From Clostridia bacterium (GTDB lineage: Bacteria; Bacillota; Clostridia; Christensenellales; Aristaeellaceae), in NCBI GenBank assembly GCA_017476605.1, contig JAFUZM010000408.1, positions 1 to 37,893 of the forward strand: DNA of 37,893 nucleotides, read 5' to 3'. A program made the position numbers and the translations under genes. The notes beneath the pieces were generated by a model, which ran no database searches, was not told where the DNA came from, and saw only the letters and a program-made list of their open reading frames with translations. Positions 1 to 6,561 of this stretch are shown one piece after another. The number at the start of each line of letters is the position of its first letter. Position 1 is the first letter of the stretch.

Positions 1-277
1 GCGCAGGGAGAGAAACGGCGGAATTCGAAATGTTTCAGGGGTTGAACGAGGGCGGATGCAAAATGTAGCTTATATTAAACGGTGTGTTATTCACAGTTAC
101 TTAGAAAACGCAACACTAGGTACACAGAGCATCTTGCACCGCTCATCCCCCATCTCTATCGAACAGCTTTCAATCCATTGAATTTCAACACTTTTCCGGG
201 AGAAAACCTTTCAGAAAAGTGTTGCTCGTTTCGTTATATAATTTAGGTATGCTTTAGGTGGTTCGGAGGTTCACGAA
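1..277. other. Left-edge non-coding stretch with tail of an unknown frame
   Basis: No gene can be supported here. A plus-strand frame enters from outside the window and stops at a TAG at 66-68; its last residues resemble no family I recognise, so it may or may not be the tail of a real gene. The rest holds the inverted repeat at 186-224 and a TATAAT box at 237-242 ahead of the transposase-like remnant. No convincing -35 box was found at the right distance. Confidence 0.4.
186..224. repeat. Perfect 11-bp inverted repeat (hairpin)
   Basis: CAACACTTTTC at 186-196 is mirrored exactly by GAAAAGTGTTG at 214-224 around a 17-base loop. No T-run follows on either strand, so it is not a typical intrinsic terminator. 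It lies just before the TATAAT box of the transposase-like remnant and could be part of a mobile-element end or an operator. Confidence 0.6.
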
Positions 278-585
278 ATGAGCAAATATTCAGTACCGGA
301 ATCTATTCGTCAGATGAAACCAAAGGGTACCATGGTCAAGTGTATTTCCGGTCATTACTACGTCTATGAATACTCCACTGTGACCGGTGCAGATGGCAAA
401 CGCCATACCGAAATGAGAAAGGCAAAGCCTCAAAGGAAATTGATGGAAAAAGCCTGGATGACTGTCTGCTGGATGCCCGCATGGTGAAAGGCCACAAACG
501 GCACAGAACCTGGAAACTCTGCAACTGCCTGAAAAAGCAGGTAACACTATTTAAGCAGTTGAATACGGAGCTGAAAGTGATTTGA
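278..585 (+). pseudogene. Transposase-like N-terminal remnant, frameshifted
   Basis: An ATG at 278 follows a good ribosome binding site (GGAGG, 8 bases upstream). The first 45 or so residues contain PKGTMVKCISGHYYVYEY and DGKRHTE, which I associate with the amino end of IS1634/IS4-like transposases of Clostridia. This family call is from memory and is not certain. The frame runs to 487, but from about 410 the more protein-like reading is the neighbouring frame, which stays open to a TGA at 583-585 and is rich in Lys, His and Leu. A frameshift near 410-420 is therefore likely. The intact transposase would be several hundred residues long, so this is a fragment. No second end or target duplication was identified. 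Confidence 0.45.
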
Positions 586-619
586 TCCGGTGACTACCTA
601 AAAATTTGAGTTGTTGTGA

Positions 620-1405
620 TTAAATAGATAACAAAAGTCGGCGATAGATTTCCAAATCCAAATCTTTATATACATTGAATACCGTTTTGATCGGACTTTC
701 GGTTTCCTGATAATATTTCTTTACTGTTTCCACTGCGATTTCCGCCGCCCGCTGATTGGGAAACATGAAAACGCCCGTGGAGATACAGCAGAATGCAATG
801 GATTGCAGATGATACTGATCGGCCAATTCCAGGCAGCTTCGGTAGCAGGAAGCCAGCAGGCGTTCATGCTCTTTCGTCAGCCTTCCCTCCACGATAGGGC
901 CCACAGTATGCAGGATATATTTGCAGGGCAGATTATAGCCCGGCGTAATCTTGGCCTGGCCAGTGGGCTCCTCGTGGCCCTGGGCGCACATGATGTCATT
1001 GCAGCGCAGTCGCAAGCGGATTCCTGCCTTTGAGCCGATGATATTGTCTGCGCAGGAATGCAGAGGCTGGAAACAGCCCAGCATAGCGCTGTTGGCAGGA
1101 TTTGTGATAGCATCCACCTTCAGGGCGGTCATATCGCCCTGCCAAAGATAGATGCGCTCATCAGAGGGGATGGGCGCCAGATCGGCAATGTCCGTGATGC
1201 CTGCCAGACGGTTTTCTTCTGAAAGATATTCGTCCTGTACCTGGAGGATTTCCTCGCTGATCGGATCAGGAAGCCGCACATTCATCAGCGCCCGGAGCAG
1301 GTTCTTTTGCTGCTGTTTTTCTGTCGGGATCTCAAACGTTTGATATTCAGGCTTTTCCTTCAGTAATTGCTGAATCAGCCATATCCGTTTCTCGTCATGC
1401 GTCAT
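620..1405 (-). CDS. Zinc-dependent macrodomain protein-ADP-ribose hydrolase
   Basis: The 261-residue protein has a helical N-terminal part (about 1-80) and a macrodomain (about 85-255). The ADP-ribose-binding GDMTALKVDAITNPANSAM stretch is followed by GCFQPLHSC, which supplies the Cys111, His116 and Cys118 zinc ligands typical of the SauMacro/SpyMacro class. A CISTGVFMFP phosphate loop lies near the C-terminus. Family members remove ADP-ribose from proteins, often in partnership with a SirTM sirtuin, GcvH-like and lipoate ligase proteins; none of those is in this window. A TTG at 1414 is also possible, but the ATG at 1405 is better spaced from AAAGGA. Its first 11 bases overlap the end of the upstream HTH gene, so the two are probably translationally coupled. 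It pairs with the truncated relative at 2576-2995. Confidence 0.88.
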   Translation of the reverse strand: MTHDEKRIWLIQQLLKEKPEYQTFEIPTEKQQQKNLLRALMNVRLPDPISEEILQVQDEYLSEENRLAGITDIADLAPIPSDERIYLWQGDMTALKVDAITNPANSAMLGCFQPLHSCADNIIGSKAGIRLRLRCNDIMCAQGHEEPTGQAKITPGYNLPCKYILHTVGPIVEGRLTKEHERLLASCYRSCLELADQYHLQSIAFCCISTGVFMFPNQRAAEIAVETVKKYYQETESPIKTVFNVYKDLDLEIYRRLLLSI

Positions 1406-2504
1406 GAATGTCAATTCCTTTCTCTAATGCCAGGGCTTTGATAATTTCAAAATGCTTTCTGGAAGGAAACCGCTTTTTCTGTGGATTTTCCCAACTATGA
1501 TAACATGTCCGGCTGACGCCGATCAAGGAGCAAAATTGTTCCTGGGACATTTGATAAGCGCTTCGAATCTTTTTCAGAATCTCGACGGTATCGGAATTCA
1601 AAAACTCGGTGAAATCATCCCGATATAAATCAGGGTTTTCATGCCAGGCATCCAGGTCAACATCTTTTTGAAGCGCCAGTCGTTCAATTCCAGCAAAGCT
1701 TTGGCGGGTGGGAAAATAATTTCCTGCCTCCCATTCAGAAACGCTGTTTCCCCGGCAGCCGATCATGGCGGCAAATTCTTCCTGATGAACCCCATAAAGC
1801 AGACGAAGATATCGTACCTTTCTCCCGCAGTCCTGCTCTATGAATTTGAAGTAAGTATCCTTATAAAATTCTGGGTCCTCGTTCAACAGATCAATGCTCA
1901 GTCCCTTCTGCTCAACCAGTTTCTTGATGCCGATATAGTTTTTCCGCAGAGGCTTTGTTATGCCGTGTTCCCATAAAGACACCGCAGATGATCCATCCTG
2001 ACACCCGGCCAGACGTCCAAATTCCTCCTGCTTAACGCCATAGAGGGCACGAAGGTATTTGATCTTTTTGGCACAGTCGTGATCTACAAAGGCGGCGTAT
2101 TCATCGACATATTGATCAGGATCAGCTATCAGCTTGTTTATGTCAATGCCGATGTTTTCAGCAAGCGCCTTTATTGCATAATACATGCTGCGCTGAGGAT
2201 GAATGCTTCTGAATTCAGCCTCCCAAATCGCTTCATTTGACCTTTCACAGCCTATCATTTCAGAAAAAGTCTGCTGAGATACGCCGTACATATCTCTGAT
2301 TTTACGAATTCTATTGCCGTAACCAGGCATACAAAATAACGTGTATTCATCCATGAAAGTATTCGGTTCTGTGCCAAGGGCTTTAGCAAACTGCACAGAT
2401 TGCTCATAATAAATATCAATAAATCCTCTTTCGTAATCAACGACTCCAGACTTGCTGATTCCAACAATCCTTCCCAGCTTCTCCGGCGACAAATCTTTCA
2501 GCAT
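1395..2504 (-). CDS. Tandem-HTH (about five XRE-like units) protein, probably 5'-truncated
   Basis: The reading frame encodes about five consecutive Cro/C1-like HTH units with a period near 81 residues (first unit to residue 62, then 63-143, 144-225, 226-305 and 306-369). Each unit repeats a pattern of basic IKYLRALYGVKQEEF-type helices, an IGC/AGC turn, a SLWE-type motif and an acidic DPEFYKDTY-like linker. A single XRE repressor normally has one such domain. The first ATG lies inside unit 1. The frame remains open upstream to about 2630, reading PGEKLRYYR just before that ATG, but contains no ATG, GTG or TTG, so the natural start seems to have been lost at the junction with the truncated macrodomain gene. 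It overlaps the downstream macrodomain hydrolase by 11 bases. A DNA-binding role is inferred; the target is unknown. Confidence 0.7.
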   Translation of the reverse strand: MLKDLSPEKLGRIVGISKSGVVDYERGFIDIYYEQSVQFAKALGTEPNTFMDEYTLFCMPGYGNRIRKIRDMYGVSQQTFSEMIGCERSNEAIWEAEFRSIHPQRSMYYAIKALAENIGIDINKLIADPDQYVDEYAAFVDHDCAKKIKYLRALYGVKQEEFGRLAGCQDGSSAVSLWEHGITKPLRKNYIGIKKLVEQKGLSIDLLNEDPEFYKDTYFKFIEQDCGRKVRYLRLLYGVHQEEFAAMIGCRGNSVSEWEAGNYFPTRQSFAGIERLALQKDVDLDAWHENPDLYRDDFTEFLNSDTVEILKKIRSAYQMSQEQFCSLIGVSRTCYHSWENPQKKRFPSRKHFEIIKALALEKGIDIHDA

Positions 2505-2575
2505 TCGATAATAACGCAGCTTTTCGCCAGGTGAAGCATAACTGCTTATCTTCGGTAAACACCAAATCAGCTGAA

Positions 2576-2995
2576 TTAAGAGTTTGCCATGATATAGAAG
2601 TGGTTTTGTGTGATTGTGTGTAGTGTCGCATTATCAATGCAGGTATGCATCGGGACAAAGCATCCAAGCATCTGAGAATTGGCAGCGTTTACGATGGCAT
2701 CTACGGCGAGCCTTGTAATGTCTCCCTGCCAGATAGAGAGCCCATCACGGATGACGGGGATATCAGCAAGCCGGACAATTCCTTTTTCTTTCGATCTGTC
2801 TTTCAGATAGTCATTCTGGACAGAAAGCACATCCTCTGAAAGCGGCTTTGGCATGCGGATGTTCATAAGGGAACGAAGAATCTGCTTTTTTCCCTCGGAA
2901 TCTGCTGGCACCTGCAGATTGCGATATCTGCCGGAATCTGCCTTGAACGCCTCAACAAGATAATCAAGCTGCTGCTCCTGAGTCTTTTCTTTCAT
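2576..2995 (-). pseudogene. Truncated zinc-macrodomain protein
   Basis: This 139-residue frame matches the N-terminal half of the macrodomain hydrolase at 620-1405. It has a similar helical lead and a [19 protein letters not shown] nucleotide-binding strand. It also has [13 protein letters not shown] carrying the Cys112, His117 and Cys119 zinc ligands. After residue 123 the homology stops abruptly and 16 unrelated residues lead to a TAA. The remaining half of the macrodomain, including the STGVF phosphate loop, is absent. The start is good (AGAAGG before ATG at 2995) and lies five bases after the stop of the flavin/ferredoxin gene, so it was once the third gene of that operon. A deletion appears to have joined it to the 5' part of the HTH gene. 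Confidence 0.75.
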
Positions 2996-2999
2996 GAAA

Positions 3000-3620
3000 T
3001 TACCTTCTTTCTACCGCACCTGCAGGACAGATGCTCAGACAGTTTCCACAATGCAGGCAGTGTTCCTGCTCAATCACATATGGAACGCTTCCTGTAAGAA
3101 TGCAGTTTTGCGGGCACGCGGTGGTGCAGCATCCACCGCCGATGCAGGCATCTGTAATGGCGTATCCTTCCGACTTCGTCTGTGCGCCACCGAAAGCAAA
3201 ATTGTCTCTCTGGATCGGCTTTTTTGAAAGGTCAAACCACTCACCACTGCCCTCGTAAATTTCAAAAGCCGTTAAGGCTTTCATTGCATCATCTGTGGGA
3301 TAGATCTCATGCATATAGGGATTCTTTTCAAACAGCTCAGGGATTTTATCATATCCAAGTTCTCTGACTTTGCCACGAACGGATACAGCAACGCTTGACA
3401 TGGTATCCGCACCCTTGATCGCTGTAAACGCAAGGAACTGTCGCTTGACCAGCCGGTCATAAAAGCCTTTTCCCTTTGCGGTCAAGAAGGTGAGGCTGTT
3501 CCCATCAGTATCCATCATGTCAATGGCGGCTGTGACAGGAAGCCCCTCGTCGTCAACGGTAGCGACGATTGTGGTATGGATTTCCCTGACGATGTAGTTC
3601 AGGTAGTCTTTTGCGGTCAA
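3000..3620 (-). CDS. FMN split-barrel (PNPOx-like) protein with C-terminal ferredoxin domain
   Basis: Residues 1-130 resemble the pyridoxamine 5'-phosphate oxidase-like split barrel, with [21 protein letters not shown] at the start and a central [15 protein letters not shown] segment. Residues 155-206 form a ferredoxin domain with Cys 159, 164/165, 169 and 173, followed by a classic CxxCxxCxxxCP set at 188, 191, 194 and 198. It probably moves electrons between FMN and iron-sulphur centres; the substrate is unknown. The start is TTG at 3618-3620, preceded by GGGAGG about 10 bases upstream. No ATG fits better. It sits 54 bases after the Rrf2 gene and directly before the truncated macrodomain gene, suggesting Rrf2 control and a link to redox state. 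Confidence 0.8.
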   Translation of the reverse strand: MTAKDYLNYIVREIHTTIVATVDDEGLPVTAAIDMMDTDGNSLTFLTAKGKGFYDRLVKRQFLAFTAIKGADTMSSVAVSVRGKVRELGYDKIPELFEKNPYMHEIYPTDDAMKALTAFEIYEGSGEWFDLSKKPIQRDNFAFGGAQTKSEGYAITDACIGGGCCTTACPQNCILTGSVPYVIEQEHCLHCGNCLSICPAGAVERR

Positions 3621-3674
3621 GATAAACGCGCCTCCCTTTGTTCATGTAGATCAAATCCGTCTCCTGGGCATTGA

Positions 3675-4115
3675 TCATGCTTCTTTTGTCAATATGTTCT
3701 GCATTTCGGCATGCAAATCCGCAATTGTGTATTTCTTCATTTCGGTTTCCATTGCCGCTTGGATACTTTTCAGTTTCTCGTCCAAAAGATCGTGGATGTT
3801 TCTTCCTACAGGACACTGTGGACTCGGATTTTCATGAAATCGAAACAGGTCTCCGTCCTCTACGGGCTCGATTGCCTCGTATACGTCATAGAAAGAGATG
3901 CCGGACAGCTCGCGAGTTGGCACGATTCCACCGGTTCCTCTTGCAACTGAGATAAGCCCAGCGCTTTGCAGCTGTGTGAGTATTTTCCGAATGATTACCG
4001 GATTGGTACCGATGCTTCCTGCGAGAAAATCACTTGTCACCTTAACATCATCCTTAAATGTGTCCACGCAGGTGAGAATATGCAGTGCCACGGTAAATCT
4101 GCTGGATATCTGCAA
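3675..4115 (-). CDS. Rrf2-family transcriptional regulator
   Basis: The protein begins LQISSRFTVALHIL, the standard Rrf2 opening. It continues with the winged-helix region (TSDFLAGSIGTNPVIIRKIL then GLISVARGTGG). An ATG-initiated frame could start at 4160, but the TTG at 4113-4115 has AAGGAG nine bases upstream (4125-4130) and gives the family's usual N-terminus, so I chose it (146 residues). Iron-sulphur Rrf2 proteins such as IscR carry three clustered cysteines. Here only one cysteine is in that region (PSPQCPVG), so a cluster is unlikely and sensing may be different, perhaps by a single thiol. It probably controls its own operon with the flavin/ferredoxin gene. Confidence 0.85.
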   Translation of the reverse strand: MQISSRFTVALHILTCVDTFKDDVKVTSDFLAGSIGTNPVIIRKILTQLQSAGLISVARGTGGIVPTRELSGISFYDVYEAIEPVEDGDLFRFHENPSPQCPVGRNIHDLLDEKLKSIQAAMETEMKKYTIADLHAEMQNILTKEA

Positions 4116-4376
4116 ATCGATCATCTCCTTTGTAAATTTTTCATGATAACGAATGGACATTCAGCGACTGGTATTGGATTCGTCATCCCGAAGCTGGATG
4201 CCTGCGGTGCGCTCAGGCCAGGGGATAGATGCCTTCTGGTATCAAAGAGAGCGCATCAAAAAAGAATGTCGCTTGTACTGGTGAGCGTGTAAATGGTTTC
4301 CAGGAACCTCTTGCTTTCATCTGAATCGGGCGAAGACTGGTTGCTGATCCAAAACGTTGGACGTAGATGTAACCAC
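4116..4376 (-). other. Long 5' leader of the Rrf2 operon
   Basis: About 280 bases separate the predicted transcription start from the TTG start codon. On the minus strand a frame stays open for about 190 bases and ends near 4216 with no ribosome binding site, so it may be a remnant. I see no riboswitch or strong hairpin. Confidence 0.35.
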
Positions 4377-4392
4377 GACAGTTTCAACTGTC
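4377..4392. promoter_or_regulatory. Perfect palindrome, candidate Rrf2 operator
   Basis: GACAGTT and AACTGTC flank a two-base centre. The site lies just downstream of the -10 box of the Rrf2 promoter, where an autoregulator would block transcription. A second palindrome, AGTATACT, overlaps the -10 box at 4394-4401. Confidence 0.5.
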
Positions 4393-4398
4393 GAGTAT

Positions 4399-4427
4399 AC
4401 TGTACTGCAACATTGATGTAATGTCAA
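4399..4427 (-). promoter_or_regulatory. Promoter of the Rrf2 operon
   Basis: On the minus strand TTGACA (4422-4427, perfect) is followed after 17 bases by TACAGT (4399-4404). Confidence 0.6.
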
Positions 4428-4457
4428 TAGTTACAACTAAAAAATTTCAAAAAATAT

Positions 4458-4479
4458 CGGCAGTGAACGGTCACTGCCG
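4458..4479 (-). terminator. Intrinsic terminator of the transporter/hydrolase operon
   Basis: CGGCAGTGA and TCACTGCCG form a perfect 9-bp stem with a four-base loop. On the minus strand it is followed by ATATTTTTTGAAATTTTTT, a good termination tract. It separates this operon from the Rrf2 promoter. Confidence 0.75.
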
Positions 4480-4517
4480 AAAAAACACCTGAAAACAGAG
4501 TGATGATAAAGGAATCA

Positions 4518-4553
4518 GGTAGGTGTTCCCATCTCCAAATGGGGCCACCTACC
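4518..4553 (-). terminator. Hairpin directly after the hydrolase stop
   Basis: GGTAGGTG (4518-4525) pairs with CACCTACC (4546-4553), enclosing a second CCCAT/ATGGG stem. There is no T-run, so it may stabilise the mRNA 3' end ahead of the true terminator at 4458-4479. Confidence 0.5.
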
Positions 4554-4562
4554 CGATTGTTT

Positions 4563-5459
4563 TCATAGGGAAGCAGCCTGAATAGCTGCAATCGCGTCGT
4601 TCTGGGAAGCCAGCCAGCTCTCCCCGATCATACGGATGGTGAATCCATGAACGTCCTGTAGGTAGGAATGGAAGGTAACCTTGATGCCCTGGTTCACCAT
4701 GCGCATGCCCAGCTGATTGTTTATTTCGTAGAAGGGGCACTTTTTCGGGGCAATGAAGATGGTTTCGGGCATCTCATGCAGCTGTTCGTCGGTGGCGAAT
4801 ACAGGCGAGAGCATGGGATCCTTGAGTTTCTCTACGTCTCCATCTGCATACAGGCGGGAAAACGCCGCGCTGCGGGCCTGCTCGGGATCGGAGATGGCCT
4901 GATAGAGGTCATTGGCTGCGTATTCCTGCACCAGCAGGCAGATCTTAAGGGCTTTCTCAGCCTGATTGCGCAGGGCAACCGTGAAAGCCAGATTGCCGCC
5001 GGCGCTGGAACCGCCGATGGAGAAGCGGTTTTCGTCGCAGCCCCATTCCCTGCAATGCGCAAAGGCCCATTTGGCTGCCTCCCAGCTCTGATCCACGGCC
5101 ATGGGATATATGGCATCGGGGCAAACGGCATAATCTACGTCGACCACCACACCGCCAATGCCGGCGGAAAGGTGCGCACAGTACATGTCATCATCCTCGT
5201 TCTGTGGGAAGATGAAGCCGCCACCATGATAGTTGACATGCAGTGGCATGCCGGGCTTTTTCTCCCTGGGCATGGTCACAATGACCCGCAGGGGCTTAAG
5301 ACCCGGGAAGCACAGCGTATGCTCCTCCTGTGTGCATTGATCCTGGTAGGCTTTATAATCATCGGGGATGATCCGTGAATTGATGTTCGCTTCCCGATGA
5401 CCTCCGGTGCGGGCAATCACGGCCATCAGGTCGTCCTTTTGCTGTTGAGTAAGTGCCAT
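4563..5459 (-). CDS. Alpha/beta-hydrolase, hormone-sensitive-lipase-like carboxylesterase
   Basis: This 298-residue protein carries the HGGG oxyanion-hole motif (VNYHGGGFIF), the nucleophile elbow GGSSAGG and a C-terminal VHGF histidine, all hallmarks of family IV esterases. The usual catalytic aspartate lies in a DPL-type motif after a hydrophobic strand. Here the matching place reads IAPKKCPFYE with no aspartate, so the catalytic acid may be changed (inference from motif position only). ATG 5457-5459 follows AAAGGAG at good spacing. The frame is open further upstream, but that part is antisense-like and overlaps the preceding gene. It begins one base after the second hydrolase ends and is the last gene of the transporter operon. 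There is no signal peptide, so it should act in the cytoplasm. Confidence 0.82.
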   Translation of the reverse strand: MALTQQQKDDLMAVIARTGGHREANINSRIIPDDYKAYQDQCTQEEHTLCFPGLKPLRVIVTMPREKKPGMPLHVNYHGGGFIFPQNEDDDMYCAHLSAGIGGVVVDVDYAVCPDAIYPMAVDQSWEAAKWAFAHCREWGCDENRFSIGGSSAGGNLAFTVALRNQAEKALKICLLVQEYAANDLYQAISDPEQARSAAFSRLYADGDVEKLKDPMLSPVFATDEQLHEMPETIFIAPKKCPFYEINNQLGMRMVNQGIKVTFHSYLQDVHGFTIRMIGESWLASQNDAIAAIQAASL

Positions 5460-5460
5460 G

Positions 5461-6390
5461 TTACACTCCTTTCCGCAGTCGCCGGTCGAAGAATTCGGTG
5501 ATAATTTCGCGTACAGAATTCTGGAAGAATTCGCGGGTGCCATGGCCGCCGTTCTTGAGAACATAGAATTCGGTGCGATCCTCCAGCCCTGCGTCACAGA
5601 GCTTCTGATAGAAGTGTTCACTGATGCTCAGGGGTACCAGAGGATCCTGGTCACCATGGAGGATCATCAGGGGGGACATGCTGCTGTTGATAAAGTAATC
5701 AGGGCTGGCGGCCTTGGAACGCTCCACCATGGTGTCCATGTCGCCACCCATCAGCTTGCCGCCATGTCCCTCTGCAATGTTCTTCCAGCGATAGTTGGGG
5801 ACGGTATCAATCACATGCTGATCATGTGCAAAGGCCATGGGCAGATCCACGGGGCCGAACATGTCCACCGCAGCGGAAACCTGGCTCGAAAACCCGACCC
5901 ATTCCTTGCTGTCAAAGCCCTCGGTGTTCATCGCCATCCAGGATGCCAGGTGTCCTCCCGCAGAGCGGCCGATTACGCCTACGCGCCTGGCATCCAGCCC
6001 GTACTGATCGGCATGGGCACGGAGATAGCGAACAGCGGTTTTGCAGTCGATGAGCTGAGCAGGCCAGCCTGCCAGCTCAGTACCGCGATAGTGAATGAAA
6101 GCGACAGCAAATCCGGCTTCGGCCAGATACTGCATTTCGGCGCTCATCATGTTTTTGGGAACGTCGTGCCAGCCTGCGCCGTTGATCCAGACGATCAGGG
6201 GCTGAAGGCCTGTGCTTACCTCATCGTCACGCCCTGCTGCCAGACGCATTTCGCTGTTGCCGTTCTGGACCATCAGGGCCAGTTCCAGATCAACGGGATT
6301 TCCATCACGATCCTCGACATGGGAATAGACGATGTGGTCAATAAAGTTGATGCTGCGGCGCTCTTTGCCGGGGTCAATAAACTTTTTCAT
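5461..6390 (-). CDS. Alpha/beta-hydrolase (BD-FAE-like esterase)
   Basis: The 309-residue protein has an oxyanion-hole segment VWINGAGW, a nucleophile elbow GRSAGGH, an aspartate in ILHGDQDPLVP and a histidine in NGGHG. A full Ser-Asp-His triad is therefore visible. This set resembles bifunctional feruloyl/acetyl esterase-type hydrolases that cleave short acyl or aromatic esters. ATG 6388-6390 follows GAGGAGG. The gene is fourth in the tctC-tctB-tctA-hydrolase-hydrolase series and lacks a secretion signal. A simple reading is that the transporter brings in an esterified carboxylate and the two hydrolases release the acid inside the cell. The substrate cannot be read from sequence. Confidence 0.83.
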   Translation of the reverse strand: MKKFIDPGKERRSINFIDHIVYSHVEDRDGNPVDLELALMVQNGNSEMRLAAGRDDEVSTGLQPLIVWINGAGWHDVPKNMMSAEMQYLAEAGFAVAFIHYRGTELAGWPAQLIDCKTAVRYLRAHADQYGLDARRVGVIGRSAGGHLASWMAMNTEGFDSKEWVGFSSQVSAAVDMFGPVDLPMAFAHDQHVIDTVPNYRWKNIAEGHGGKLMGGDMDTMVERSKAASPDYFINSSMSPLMILHGDQDPLVPLSISEHFYQKLCDAGLEDRTEFYVLKNGGHGTREFFQNSVREIITEFFDRRLRKGV

Positions 6391-6434
6391 GGTGCCTCCT
6401 CTGACGAGCAACGTGGTCTTTCGGCGTAGTGACT

Positions 6435-6530
6435 TTTGTCAGTGCTCGTCACCTGACAAACTCCTCTGCAGGTACATTTGGTAATATTGATTTACCAAGC
6501 CAATTTGCCAGGTACCTGCTTCCTGACAAA
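6435..6530. repeat. Nested inverted repeats between tctA-like gene and hydrolases
   Basis: TTTGTCAG (6435-6442) pairs with CTGACAAA (6453-6460), and CTGACAAA recurs at 6523-6530. Between them GCAGGTAC (6468-6475) pairs with GTACCTGC (6512-6519), enclosing TTGGTAA (6478-6484) and TTACCAA (6492-6498). The block fills the 170-base gap inside the operon. It could attenuate or process the transcript, or be a protein binding site. Confidence 0.6.
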
Positions 6531-6561
6531 ACCAATGCTTTCGCGATGAGCATGTCCCTTG

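Noticed and set aside
5460-5621. Upstream extension of the HSL-like hydrolase to 5621
   Set aside because: It would overlap the preceding hydrolase gene in another frame, and the ATG at 5459 has a good ribosome binding site.
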